A DNA stretch of 64,000 nucleotides from Photobacterium swingsii (GCF_024346715.1 NZ_AP024853.1:1178001-1242000); one strand, 5' to 3'. Shown: positions 46,250 to 55,767, counted from the stretch's first letter. Notes: generated from the letters alone by a model not told the origin. Made by a program: numbers and translations.

Positions 46250-47287
46250 GTGAAATTAGCCTCTCTCAAGCAAGGTCGTGATGGTCAACTTATCGTCGTA
46301 TCCCGCGATTTAACCCGTGCCATACATGCACATGATATTGCACCAACTCTACAATTTGCACTCGATAATTGGCCCCATGTTGAAGCTGATTTAGCCCATT
46401 TATATCGCAACCTGAATAATGGCGATGCAGCGGACAGCTTTGCATTTAACCCCGAACGCTGCGCCTCTCCATTACCACGTGCGTATCAGTGGGCCGATGG
46501 CAGCGCGTATGTCAATCATGTCGAGTTAGTGCGCCAAGCCCGAGGAGCAGCCATGCCTGAAAGCTTTTGGACTGATCCTTTAATGTACCAAGGCATGTCT
46601 GACCGATTCTTAGGACCAACCGATGACATAGAAGCGGCAGACGAAGCATGGGGGATCGATTTTGAAGGCGAGATAGCGATAGTGACCGACGATGTTCCTA
46701 TGGGGCTGCGGACTGAAGAAGCCCACGACCATATTCGGCTATTGATGCTGGTAAATGATGTCTCGCTAAGAAACTTAATCCCTAATGAACTGGCGAAAAG
46801 TTTTGGTTTTTTTCAGTCCAAACCCGCCTCTAGCTTCTCCCCTGTGGCTGTCACCCCTGACGAACTTGGAGAAGCATGGCACGACTACAAACTTCACCAC
46901 CGCTTGCACGTACATCTTAATGGTCAATTATTCGGTCAGCCGCATGCTGGTACTGACATGACATTCAACTTTGCCGAACTACTCCAACACATAGCAAAAA
47001 CGCGTCATGTGAGTGCTGGTTCTATTATCGGTTCGGGCACGGTTTCGAATAAAGACCGCTCACAAGGCTCATGTTGTATTGCAGAAAAACGGATGTTGGA
47101 AACCCTAGAACACGGTGAAGCACAAACCGACTTTATGCACTTTGGCGACACGGTGCGTATCGAGATGTTCAACGAGGCGAACGAATCCATTTTTGGCGCC
47201 ATTGAGCAACGTGTTGTTCGTTATCAGCACACCTATCTTGATGAAGACTTAAACCATCACGCAGTGCATTCATCCACCAAACGTTAA
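46250..47287 (+). CDS. fahA: Fumarylacetoacetase
   Basis: 345 aa from the GTG at 46250, which has GAGG eight bases upstream and gives MKLASLKQGRDG, the usual N-terminus; the open frame before it overlaps hmgA and is not coding. FAH-family features: DFEGEIAIVTDD (metal-binding acidic residues), SFGFFQSKPASSFSP and GSGTVSNKD. It splits fumarylacetoacetate into fumarate and acetoacetate. It lies 61 bases after hmgA. Length agrees with the short bacterial class. Confidence 0.95.
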   Translation: MKLASLKQGRDGQLIVVSRDLTRAIHAHDIAPTLQFALDNWPHVEADLAHLYRNLNNGDAADSFAFNPERCASPLPRAYQWADGSAYVNHVELVRQARGAAMPESFWTDPLMYQGMSDRFLGPTDDIEAADEAWGIDFEGEIAIVTDDVPMGLRTEEAHDHIRLLMLVNDVSLRNLIPNELAKSFGFFQSKPASSFSPVAVTPDELGEAWHDYKLHHRLHVHLNGQLFGQPHAGTDMTFNFAELLQHIAKTRHVSAGSIIGSGTVSNKDRSQGSCCIAEKRMLETLEHGEAQTDFMHFGDTVRIEMFNEANESIFGAIEQRVVRYQHTYLDEDLNHHAVHSSTKR

Positions 47288-47319
47288 ACCGTATTACTCG
47301 ATTATCAGTGGGAAGATTG

Positions 47320-47955
47320 ATGAAACTCTATGATTACTACCGATCGTCAGCGTCTTATCGGGTACGTATCGCACTTCACCTCAAGGGGCTGAGTTATGAG
47401 ACTGTGCCTATCTCTTTGATTGATGGCGAACACCAAGGCGATGATTATCGCCATACCAATCCGAATCAACGCGTACCGAGCCTAGAAAATGAACATGGGC
47501 CATTAGGGCAATCCCTTGCGATCATTGAGTACCTTGACGAAATCTATCCAGTCCCCAAACTGCTCCCCAATAACCCTTGGCAAAAAGCCCAGTGTCGCTC
47601 ACTCGCAATGCTTATTGCTTGCGATATTCATCCATTAAACAACTTACAAGTGCTCAACTACCTCAATACCGAATTAGGGGTTCGCCAAAACGAAAAAATG
47701 GTGTGGTATCACTATTGGCTCAACCGCGGTTTAACGGCATTTGAACACCTATTGATGCAACGCACGACGCCAACGAATTTTTGTTGTGGTGATCAACCGA
47801 CCCTTGCCGATCTATGCCTGATCCCGCAAATTTACAACGCGCGACGATTCAATTTTGATTTAGATCCCTTTCCACTCATTAACGACATAGATAGCACTTG
47901 CCAATTGTTACCCGCTTTTCAGCTGGCTCATCCTGACCACCTAGATAAGGAGTAG
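47320..47955 (+). CDS. maiA: Maleylacetoacetate isomerase (zeta-class GST)
   Basis: 211 aa from the ATG at 47320 with GGGA upstream; an upstream in-frame GTG is unlikely. The glutathione-site signature SSASYRVRIALHLKGL near residues 8-23 is the zeta-class SSxSxRVRI motif with its catalytic serines. The second hallmark is NPNQRVPSLE. It isomerises maleylacetoacetate to fumarylacetoacetate, the step between HmgA and FahA. Gene order puts it after fahA, 32 bases downstream. Confidence 0.96.
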   Translation: MKLYDYYRSSASYRVRIALHLKGLSYETVPISLIDGEHQGDDYRHTNPNQRVPSLENEHGPLGQSLAIIEYLDEIYPVPKLLPNNPWQKAQCRSLAMLIACDIHPLNNLQVLNYLNTELGVRQNEKMVWYHYWLNRGLTAFEHLLMQRTTPTNFCCGDQPTLADLCLIPQIYNARRFNFDLDPFPLINDIDSTCQLLPAFQLAHPDHLDKE

Positions 47956-47957
47956 TT

Positions 47958-50036
47958 ATGGCGGCATCAGATGCAAAAACACCAAAAGACGAGGGCGTAA
48001 TAAGCTGGCAACCAAGCAAAGCGCGAATACAAACTAGCTTGCTGTATCAATTCATGGTGGATGTCAGTCGCCGTCAAAACAGGCTCTTTCACGACTATCA
48101 TCAACTCCATCACTGGTCTGTGGCTGACAGTGAACAATTTTGGGCAACCGTCTGGGATTTTTGCAATGTGGTAAGTGCTGATCTTGAGATCGATATTGAA
48201 ACAAATACTGATGGCACTGAAGCAAAACTGCATTTACCCATCAGTCAGTGTGATCCCTCTTCCTCCATGCCAGCAAAAGACACCATCTGGTTTCCCAATG
48301 CTCGCCTTAATTTTGCCGAGAACTTATTACAAGGTTGGCAGCAACAACCACAGGAAGACGCGGTTGTCTTTTATTGTGAAGATAACGATGCATTAACGCA
48401 GCGGGTAAGTTGGCAACAGCTATACCAACACACCGCCTTATTGGCTCAATATCTTACAGAGCAAGGTGTCCAACAAGGTGATGTCGTCGCTGGCTATATG
48501 CCCAATATTCCTCAAACCGTGATTGCCATGCTCGCCACTGCCTCACTTGGCGCGATTTGGACCTCAACCTCCCCCGACTTTGGGGTCGAGAGCGTGGTCG
48601 AACGATTTGGTCAAACCAAACCAAAAGTCTTATTGGCTGCCGATAGTTATCGTTACAGTGGAAAAGAACACAGCTGTATCAAGCCGATTCAGCAATGTCT
48701 CGCACAGCTACCCAGTGTTGAACTGCTTATTATCATCCCCTACCTTTCCACCGAGATGCCAGTAGTAACACCACCCACTATCACGCTAATGTCTTGGGCA
48801 CAGATCATTCAACAAGGCACTGAAGCCACCCCGTACCAGCTTGAATTTACTCCTGTGCCTTTCAACCACCCTTTGTATATTTTGTATTCCTCAGGGACCA
48901 CAGGTAAGCCCAAGTGCATTGTTCATAGCTGTGGTGGTACCTTGTTAAATCACCTCAAAGAACACCAACTTCATTGCAATATAAAGCCGCTTGATCGCCT
49001 TTTTTATTTCACTACATGTGGCTGGATGATGTGGAACTGGTTGGTAACTGGATTAGCCTCTAACGCCACGATTATTCTGTATGACGGGTCGCCCTTTTAC
49101 CCTAATGGCAACAGGCTTTGGCAACTGGTTGACGACGAGAACATCAGCTTATTTGGCACCTCGGCGAAATATTTGGAAGCCTTAGAGAAGCAAGGTTATC
49201 AACCTCGCCACCAGTATGACTTATCCTCGTTACAGACCCTATGCTCAACAGGCTCGGGGCTTGCGCCTGAACAATTTGATTTCGTCTATAGCGCTATCAA
49301 ACCCGACCTACAACTGGCATCAATTTCAGGCGGGACCGACATTTGTGGCTGCTTTGTGATTGGCAACCCGCTCACCCCTGTTTACCGCGGAGAATGCCAA
49401 GGTGCCGCACTCGGTATGGCCGTCGAAGTTTTTGATGGCAATGGCGATGGCGTTCTAAATCAGCAAGGAGAATTAGTGTGCACCAATAGTTTCCCCAATC
49501 AACCCATTGGCTTTTGGGATGATCCAACAGGTGAGCGTTATCATCATGCTTACTGGGATACCTACCCAAATGTATGGCATCACGGTGATTTCGTGTGCCA
49601 ACATACTCACTCGCAGGGCGGGTTTACCTTTTTTGGCCGCTCAGATGCCGTGCTTAACCCCGGAGGTGTCCGCATTGGCACCGCAGAAATTTACCGCCAA
49701 GTGAACCCGCTAGCTGAAATCGTTGACTCTATCGTGATTGGCCAACAATGGGGTAATGATGTTCGGGTGGTACTCTTTGTTCAGCTACAAGCAGATCAGG
49801 TACTAGATGATGCCCTCAGGCAAACAATTAATGCGAGGCTCCGTCAACATTGTTCACCCCGTCATATACCTGCTGTCATTCTTGCCGTTACCGATATTCC
49901 CCGCACCAAATCCGGTAAGTTAGTCGAACTGGCCGTCAAAGAGGTAGTTGAAAACAGAAAAGTTAATAACCTTGGGGCGTTGGCAAATCCAGCAGCGCTG
50001 GCAGAATTTAGAGATCGACCAGAGTTAAGTAAATAA
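47958..50036 (+). CDS. aacS: Acetoacetyl-CoA synthetase
   Basis: 692 aa, starting two bases after the maiA stop with AAGGAG upstream. An ANL-superfamily ligase: AMP-binding loop YSSGTTGKPKCIVHS, the long N-terminal extension of acetyl/acetoacetyl-CoA synthetases, FFGRSDAVLNPGGVRIG hinge region, and the catalytic lysine in PRTKSGKLVE. It activates the acetoacetate released by FahA to acetoacetyl-CoA for thiolysis to acetyl-CoA, so it closes the tyrosine degradation route within one operon. Substrate assignment follows from family length and from the operon. Confidence 0.93.
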   Translation: MAASDAKTPKDEGVISWQPSKARIQTSLLYQFMVDVSRRQNRLFHDYHQLHHWSVADSEQFWATVWDFCNVVSADLEIDIETNTDGTEAKLHLPISQCDPSSSMPAKDTIWFPNARLNFAENLLQGWQQQPQEDAVVFYCEDNDALTQRVSWQQLYQHTALLAQYLTEQGVQQGDVVAGYMPNIPQTVIAMLATASLGAIWTSTSPDFGVESVVERFGQTKPKVLLAADSYRYSGKEHSCIKPIQQCLAQLPSVELLIIIPYLSTEMPVVTPPTITLMSWAQIIQQGTEATPYQLEFTPVPFNHPLYILYSSGTTGKPKCIVHSCGGTLLNHLKEHQLHCNIKPLDRLFYFTTCGWMMWNWLVTGLASNATIILYDGSPFYPNGNRLWQLVDDENISLFGTSAKYLEALEKQGYQPRHQYDLSSLQTLCSTGSGLAPEQFDFVYSAIKPDLQLASISGGTDICGCFVIGNPLTPVYRGECQGAALGMAVEVFDGNGDGVLNQQGELVCTNSFPNQPIGFWDDPTGERYHHAYWDTYPNVWHHGDFVCQHTHSQGGFTFFGRSDAVLNPGGVRIGTAEIYRQVNPLAEIVDSIVIGQQWGNDVRVVLFVQLQADQVLDDALRQTINARLRQHCSPRHIPAVILAVTDIPRTKSGKLVELAVKEVVENRKVNNLGALANPAALAEFRDRPELSK

Positions 50037-50209
50037 CAATCAGATCAATAAAATACTGTAAAGGTCACAGAAGTCACTAGGCTTCTTTTGGTATGCCATA
50101 ACAATCGCACTAAGCTTTAGGTGAGTTTATTGTTAATAAAGTGCCTATGCGCCTTTTGCATCCCCCAGCCTGTTAATCACAGACATAATAAAATATATGG
50201 AAAATCATT

Positions 50210-51580
50210 ATGTTGTCTATTTTTGATATTTACAAAATTGGTGTTGGCCCATCCAGCTCACATACCAATGGCCCTATGATTGCGGGCTATCAATTCTGTC
50301 AAAAAATCCTGCCTTTACTTGAGAGCATTCACACAGTGCGGGTCGATCTTTATGGCTCATTATCCTTAACAGGTAAAGGGCACCATACTGACCGCGCAGT
50401 CTTTCTCGGTTTAATGGGCAATAGGCCCGATAACATTGATATTGAGGCAGCCAACAGTGAAATGGCTGCAGCAAAAAAGAACAATACCTTGCTGGTTTGT
50501 GCACAAAAGCGGGTACCTTTTGAGTTTGAAAACGACATTGTTTTTCATACCACGAACCTGCCTTTGCATGAAAACGGCATGACAATTACCGCCCTTGATG
50601 CTCAAGGCAAAACCATAAGCGAAGAAACCTATTACTCCATCGGAGGCGGCTTCATTGCGACAGCAGCTGAAATGTCTAGCCCCGCGTCAACCAATGAAGA
50701 ATCGGTGGCATATCCCTTCAAAACGGCCGATGAGATGTTAAAAATGGCTGAACGTGATGGGCTCAGCTTAGGGGCGCTAGTCCAAGCCAACGAGATAGCA
50801 TTTAATGATGCTAAAAGTCTCGATCAGCGTGCTGCTCAAATCTGGCAAATTATGTCAGACTGTATGCAACGTGGGTTCCAGCATGAAGGTATTCTCGAAG
50901 GTGGACTACACGTCACCCGCCGTGCACCAGCACTACTCAAACAACTCGAATCGAACCAGCACATAGATAATGACCCTATGACCATTCTTGATTGGGTTAA
51001 TCTATTCGCTTTTGCGGTAAGTGAAGAAAATGCCGCGGGAGGCCAAGTAGTGACTTCTCCGACTAATGGCGCCGCTGGGGTGATCCCAGCCGTCCTGATG
51101 TACTACAACAAGTTCATCGCGCCATTAGACACCAAGCAAGTCAAAGACTTCCTTGCCGTATCTGCGGCAATTGGAATGCTCTACAAAACCAATGCGTCTA
51201 TCTCTGGCGCTGAAGTGGGGTGTCAGGGCGAGGTAGGCGTTTCTTCATCGATGGCGGCAGCTGGGTTAACTGCGCTACGTGGGGGTAGTAACGAACAAAT
51301 TTGTATGGCGGCTGAAATTGCGATGGAGCATTCACTCGGCATGACCTGTGATCCTATCGGAGGCTTAGTCCAGATCCCGTGTATAGAACGCAATGCGATG
51401 GGGGCAATGAAAGCGATCAACGCATCACGAATGGCCTTAAAACGTAACAGCAAATCCCTCATTTCGCTCGATAAAGTCATTGAGACCATGTATCAAACGG
51501 GTAAAGATATGAATAAGAAGTACCGCGAAACCTCTTTAGGTGGGTTAGCTGTGATTCACCTCGCACCACCTTGTGAATAA
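50210..51580 (+). CDS. sdaA: L-serine dehydratase (iron-sulfur type)
   Basis: 456 aa, the single-chain form with an N-terminal beta domain and C-terminal alpha domain. The start IFDIYKIGVGPSSSHT is the family signature. Cysteines in AEVGCQGEVG and in MTCDPIGGLVQIPCIERN are the expected ligands of the catalytic [4Fe-4S] cluster. It deaminates serine to pyruvate. It stands alone, 173 bases after aacS, with its own terminator at 51606-51630. All ligands intact. Confidence 0.97.
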   Translation: MLSIFDIYKIGVGPSSSHTNGPMIAGYQFCQKILPLLESIHTVRVDLYGSLSLTGKGHHTDRAVFLGLMGNRPDNIDIEAANSEMAAAKKNNTLLVCAQKRVPFEFENDIVFHTTNLPLHENGMTITALDAQGKTISEETYYSIGGGFIATAAEMSSPASTNEESVAYPFKTADEMLKMAERDGLSLGALVQANEIAFNDAKSLDQRAAQIWQIMSDCMQRGFQHEGILEGGLHVTRRAPALLKQLESNQHIDNDPMTILDWVNLFAFAVSEENAAGGQVVTSPTNGAAGVIPAVLMYYNKFIAPLDTKQVKDFLAVSAAIGMLYKTNASISGAEVGCQGEVGVSSSMAAAGLTALRGGSNEQICMAAEIAMEHSLGMTCDPIGGLVQIPCIERNAMGAMKAINASRMALKRNSKSLISLDKVIETMYQTGKDMNKKYRETSLGGLAVIHLAPPCE

Positions 51581-51605
51581 TACGCACTGTTTTCGTCTCC
51601 TTTAG

Positions 51606-51634
51606 AAGGAAAGGCGCTGTCTTTCCTTTTTTTA
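51606..51634 (+). terminator. Intrinsic terminator of sdaA
   Basis: Stem AAGGAAAG (51606-51613) / CTTTCCTT (51621-51628), loop of seven, followed by a run of T. Confidence 0.9.
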
Positions 51635-51672
51635 GCCCTTCTAAGCTCGCACCATCCACACCCTGTTATTTT

Positions 51673-51687
51673 TGTTATACTATAACG
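51673..51687. promoter_or_regulatory. Zur operator
   Basis: TGTTATACTATAACG matches the gammaproteobacterial Zur core TGTTATA-N-TATAACA at 14 of 15 positions, including a perfect GTTATA/TATAAC palindrome. It lies 30 bases before the ATG of the COG0523 GTPase gene, a typical Zur target. Confidence 0.8.
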
Positions 51688-51716
51688 TTTATTTTCTTTC
51701 ATTCAGTACGGACCTT

Positions 51717-52697
51717 ATGAAGCGCATTCCTACTAATATCATCACTGGCTTTTTAGGTGCCGGTAAAACAACCTCGATTCTCTCTTTACTTGCTCGCAAA
51801 CCAGAAAATGAAAAGTGGGCAATTCTAATCAATGAATTCGGAAACATAGGTGTTGATGGCGCCATCTTGGATCAACAAGGCGCATTAGTACAAGAAGTAC
51901 CAGGGGGCTGCATGTGTTGTGTAGCTGGTTTACCTATGTCAGTTGGCATCAATGCGCTCTTAGCAGAAAAACCTGATCGCTTGCTGCTTGAACCAACAGG
52001 CTTAGGCCACCCAAAAGAAATCATCAATAAACTGACCACCGAATCATTCGCCAATTACATCGACTTAAAAGCCACCATCACGCTGGTTGACCCTCGTCAT
52101 TTATCCGATACCTTGTACACAGATAATGACAACTTCCAAGACCAAATTGGTCTCGCTGATGTATTAGTCGCTAACAAAGTTGATGAGTGTGTCGAATACG
52201 ACCTTGTCGCTTTCGATACCTTTGCCCAAGCATGCCAACCTGCCAAAGCGGCGATTGGTAAAGTAGAACAAGGCCAACTTGCATTAGAGTGGCTAGAGCT
52301 GGATCGCATCGAACGCCCTGCCACACATAGCCACTACCATCATCATAGCGACAATGCAGTGCCACTGCCGGGGTTTGAACTTGCTCCAGGGCAAACCTAT
52401 GTGCGTAAAGAGAATAACGGCCAAGGCTACCGAAGCTGTGGTTGGTTCTTTGCCGCTGACCAAGTCTTTGATTTTTCGCAAATGTTTAAACTGCTTTCAA
52501 ACATTAACGCTATGCGTGTAAAAGCCGTTGTGAATACTGAGCGTGGTTGTTTTGTGTTTAATGCCGTGAATCAAGTAGTCTCAGTGAGTGAGTTATCATT
52601 GGATGGTTTCGAATCACGCGTTGAAGTGATAGATAAAGACCTTCTGCCGTGGGATGAGCTTGAAACTATCTTGCTATCAATTGTGCAAAAGTCATAA
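51717..52697 (+). CDS. COG0523 metal-chaperone GTPase (CobW/YeiR family), probably zinc
   Basis: 326 aa from the ATG at 51717; the frame runs further upstream through the Zur box, which excludes earlier starts. G-protein motifs: Walker A GFLGAGKTT (about 10-18), the metal site GGCMCC (CxCC, about 64-69), NKVD (about 160-163), and a His-rich stretch THSHYHHHS near 204-212. COG0523 proteins under Zur control deliver or conserve zinc when it is scarce. The closest known subgroup appears to be YeiR-like. A single gene followed by a small palindromic repeat. Confidence 0.9.
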   Translation: MKRIPTNIITGFLGAGKTTSILSLLARKPENEKWAILINEFGNIGVDGAILDQQGALVQEVPGGCMCCVAGLPMSVGINALLAEKPDRLLLEPTGLGHPKEIINKLTTESFANYIDLKATITLVDPRHLSDTLYTDNDNFQDQIGLADVLVANKVDECVEYDLVAFDTFAQACQPAKAAIGKVEQGQLALEWLELDRIERPATHSHYHHHSDNAVPLPGFELAPGQTYVRKENNGQGYRSCGWFFAADQVFDFSQMFKLLSNINAMRVKAVVNTERGCFVFNAVNQVVSVSELSLDGFESRVEVIDKDLLPWDELETILLSIVQKS

Positions 52698-52717
52698 TTG
52701 GGTTGTCATATAACTCA

Positions 52718-52789
52718 ATACCAATTCGGATAAGCGCCGACTCTGATCCTTGCATAGCAAAACCAGCAGTTACTTAGCGAGATTGGTAT
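52718..52789. repeat. Small palindromic repeat / MITE-like element
   Basis: Ends ATACCAAT (52718-52725) and ATTGGTAT (52782-52789) are perfect inverted repeats. The repeat continues imperfectly inward (CGGATAAG against CTTAGCGAG), giving a 72-base element that can fold on itself. The composition resembles short dispersed palindromes found in Vibrionaceae and Shewanella intergenic regions. It is non-coding and lies just after the GTPase gene. Confidence 0.55.
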
Positions 52790-52902
52790 AAGATACTTAG
52801 TTATCACTGAATCATATTCAAAAGTTAAGTCTATGATTGAAGAAAGAGCTTCTTTTTTACACGTGAAGATAAGCGCGTGCGAGAAGCTCATTCCCTATGC
52901 CA

Positions 52903-52921
52903 CGAAGCCAAAGTAGCTTCG
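52903..52921. repeat. Small hairpin upstream of the TldD-type gene
   Basis: CGAAGC (52903-52908) / GCTTCG (52916-52921), loop of seven, 40 bases before the ATG at 52962. No T-run, so not a terminator; it would lie in the 5' leader. Confidence 0.35.
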
Positions 52922-52961
52922 CAAGGGAGTACAATCGCATTTATTACAGCAAGGAGCACCT

Positions 52962-54347
52962 ATGCTAAACCCTGCTATCGCCAAAGCGGTGATTGATCAC
53001 GCGCTGTTTCTTGGCGCAGACTTCGCAGAATTGTTTGTTGAACACCATCAATCCAGCTCTGTTGAACTCATTTCCGGTAACGTAGATAAAATTAACTCAG
53101 GTATCGATTTTGGTATCGGTATTCGCCTGTTCTTTGGCCACAAAGTGCTTTATGGCTACACCAACAGTACCGAAGAGGATGAGCTTAAGCGCGTCACAGG
53201 GCTGCTTGCCGCCAAGGATAAACGCGAGCAAATTGCCCAAGCTGGCTCACTGAATCTAAACCGCTACACGAGCCAACATCACTGCCAACATCCACTGGCA
53301 CAAGATGCCAACCTTGAAGGCAAAATTGCCTTTCTGCGTCAGGTGGATCATGCCGCTCGCCACGAAGATGACAAGATTTCACAATTTATTGGCCGCATTT
53401 TACAACGCGAACAACAAATTGAGATTTTTAACTCTAAAGGCCTACACATTGGCGATACACGTCACTACTCTCGCGTAGCAGCAACCGCAATTGCCCAGAA
53501 CGGTCAAGAGCAATCTACAGGTTTTGAAGCACCGGGCGCACTAACGGGTTGGGAGTTCTTAGATACACTCAACGCCGAGCAGCTTGGTCAAGATGTCGCG
53601 AAACAAGCCATGGTTAAGCTGTATGCAGATCCTTGTCCATCAGGCGAAATGCCAGTGATCATAGGGAACGGCTTTGGCGGTGTTATCTTCCACGAAGCCT
53701 GCGGCCACTTACTTGAAACCACCTCTGTTGCCAAAAAGGCCTCTGTCTTCCACGATAAGATGGGCGAAATGATTGCTAACCCTGTGGTTAACGCCGTTGA
53801 TGATGGCACCATGAGCAACGAATGGGGTTCCATTAACATCGATGATGAAGGTATGGAAACCCAACGCACTCAACTGATTAAAGACGGTAAGCTCACCAGC
53901 TTTATGGTCGATCACATGGGCTCATTAAAAACGGGGTATGCGCCAACAGGTTCAGGTCGCCGCGAGTCTTATAAATATGCCCCAACTTCACGTATGCGTA
54001 ATACCTTCATCGAGGCGGGCGATAGCAGTCTGGATGACATGGTATCGAGTGTTGAACATGGGATTTATGCGCAGAAGATGGGAGGCGGCTCAGTACAGCC
54101 GGGAACTGGTGAGTTCAACTTCGCAGTACAAGAAGCCTACCTGATTGAAAACGGCAAAATCACGAAACCGTTGAAAACAGCAACCTTGATCAGTACAGGT
54201 CCTAAAGTGCTGCAAGAAATTAGCATGATAGGCCAAGACTTCGCTCTCGCTGCAGGTATGTGTGGCTCAGTCAGTGGTTCAGTACCAACCACTGTCGGAC
54301 AAGCAGCACTAAAAGTGGATAACATTCTGGTTGGAGGGGGTAACTAA
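52962..54347 (+). CDS. TldD-type metalloprotease
   Basis: 461 aa. The zinc site of the TldD/PmbA superfamily is complete: HEACGH (His244, Glu245, His249) and a distant Cys434 in AAGMCGSVSG. The N-terminal half has the ELFVEHHQSSSVELISGNVDKI barrel region (in two parts). TldD with TldE forms a heterodimer that degrades unfolded peptides and matures modified peptides such as microcin B17. AAGGAG precedes the ATG. The next gene encodes a TldE-type partner and is coupled to it. In E. coli tldD and tldE are far apart, so an adjacent pair may be a second, paralogous set. Confidence 0.9.
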   Translation: MLNPAIAKAVIDHALFLGADFAELFVEHHQSSSVELISGNVDKINSGIDFGIGIRLFFGHKVLYGYTNSTEEDELKRVTGLLAAKDKREQIAQAGSLNLNRYTSQHHCQHPLAQDANLEGKIAFLRQVDHAARHEDDKISQFIGRILQREQQIEIFNSKGLHIGDTRHYSRVAATAIAQNGQEQSTGFEAPGALTGWEFLDTLNAEQLGQDVAKQAMVKLYADPCPSGEMPVIIGNGFGGVIFHEACGHLLETTSVAKKASVFHDKMGEMIANPVVNAVDDGTMSNEWGSINIDDEGMETQRTQLIKDGKLTSFMVDHMGSLKTGYAPTGSGRRESYKYAPTSRMRNTFIEAGDSSLDDMVSSVEHGIYAQKMGGGSVQPGTGEFNFAVQEAYLIENGKITKPLKTATLISTGPKVLQEISMIGQDFALAAGMCGSVSGSVPTTVGQAALKVDNILVGGGN

Positions 54348-55690
54348 TGGCTGATTCAAACGCACTACAACACGCCATCGAGCACGTACTAGAGCGGGTT
54401 CAAGCCGCTGGCGCTCAAGCCGATGTTATTGCTAACCGTAGCAATAACTTCTCACTCAAGGCTAACGCGGGCGAGCTAGACGAATACAAAGTCACCTCAA
54501 GCCAAGTGATTGGTGTTCGGGTAGTTAAAGATTCCCATGTTGCAACCAGCTATTCAGAGTCACTTGAACCTGCAAGTTTAGATGCCATGGTAGCGCAAGC
54601 GCTCACCAATGCTAAATTCACTCAAGCTGATGAGCACCAAACCATAAGTTGTGTCGGTAGCCAATTAACCACTGATGTCGCAGAAATTTATCAGCAAGAT
54701 GATACAACCACTGATGAGAAAATCGCCCTAGCATTGGCGCTTGAAAGTGGTGTCGTCGCTAAGCCTCACGCTAAAAGCGCACCGTACAATGGCTTTGGCG
54801 AATCAGACAGCCAGATCATTTTGGCCAATACCCAAGGCAGCTTGTGTCAACACCAAGAGCGCTCAACCTATTGCTACGCCTATAGCCTGATTGAAAAAGA
54901 TGGCCTACAAGCCATGCACGGTGGCATGTCTTCAGGTCGCCGTTTTGATCAACTCAACCCACAATACTGTATTGATCATGGCTATGAGACAGCCTTTGCC
55001 TTGTTAGAAGGTAAGCCTATCGCTACCAACAACTACAGTGTCATGTTTGAGCTAAGTTGTTTAAGCAGCTTGTTTGGCGCCTTTGGCATGTGTCTATCGG
55101 GTCAAGCGGCAATGAAAGGCATTAACCCATGGCGAGAAGCGCTGAACACTCAGGTTGCTAGCTCCCTGCTAACGGTGTCAGATATTGCGCTGGTTGAGGG
55201 TGGTTCGGCGATTAAAGCCTTTGACAGTGAAGGCTTCGCAACCAAAGATACAATTCTGATTGGTGAAGGTCAGCTGCAAAGTCTATTACACAATAGCCAC
55301 ACGGCAAGCTACTTTGGCATTGAAAATACCGCCAATGGTTCGCGCTCTGCCAAAGGTGGCCTTGGTGTTTCTAGTCGCCATACCGTTATCGCGACAGGTA
55401 CAAGCTCGGATGCTGAAGTCTCGGCAGGTGAATACTTAGAACTTGTTGAACTGCAAGGGGTGCATTCAGGCGCTGACGCAGTCAGTGGTGATTTCTCATT
55501 TGGTGCGAGTGGTTTCCTATGCCGTGATGGACAACGAATCCAACCCGTCAGAGGAATTACGGTAGCAGGTAATTTCTACCAAATGTTGAAAGAGATCGAT
55601 GCGGTGGGTAGTACACTGCAAAACGATTACGAACGTGATTTCTTCGCGCCTAAAATCCGTTTTGCACGTTTGAGTATTGCTGGTAATTAA
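54347..55690 (+). CDS. TldE/PmbA-type partner of the TldD-like protease
   Basis: 447 aa, the length of TldE. It has the superfamily fold segments (NNFSLKANAGELDEYK, GVRVVKDSHVATSYS) but no HExxxH, as in TldE, which is the non-catalytic half of the heterodimer. The C-terminus has DAVSGDFSFGASGFLCRDG, typical for PmbA. Its ATG overlaps the stop of the TldD-type gene (TAATG) with GGAGGGGG upstream, so a 1:1 complex is likely. Followed by the terminator at 55730-55767. Confidence 0.9.
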   Translation: MADSNALQHAIEHVLERVQAAGAQADVIANRSNNFSLKANAGELDEYKVTSSQVIGVRVVKDSHVATSYSESLEPASLDAMVAQALTNAKFTQADEHQTISCVGSQLTTDVAEIYQQDDTTTDEKIALALALESGVVAKPHAKSAPYNGFGESDSQIILANTQGSLCQHQERSTYCYAYSLIEKDGLQAMHGGMSSGRRFDQLNPQYCIDHGYETAFALLEGKPIATNNYSVMFELSCLSSLFGAFGMCLSGQAAMKGINPWREALNTQVASSLLTVSDIALVEGGSAIKAFDSEGFATKDTILIGEGQLQSLLHNSHTASYFGIENTANGSRSAKGGLGVSSRHTVIATGTSSDAEVSAGEYLELVELQGVHSGADAVSGDFSFGASGFLCRDGQRIQPVRGITVAGNFYQMLKEIDAVGSTLQNDYERDFFAPKIRFARLSIAGN

Positions 55691-55729
55691 ACGCCTTTAC
55701 TCCCCTAAATGGCAATAGCCATATAAAAC

Positions 55730-55767
55730 AACGCCTCGCAATTTACTCTATTTTGCGGGGCGTTTTT
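55730..55767 (+). terminator. Intrinsic terminator of the TldD/TldE pair
   Basis: Stem AACGCCTCGCAA (55730-55741) / TTGCGGGGCGTT (55753-55764), 12 pairs with one G-T, followed by a T-run. Confidence 0.9.
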
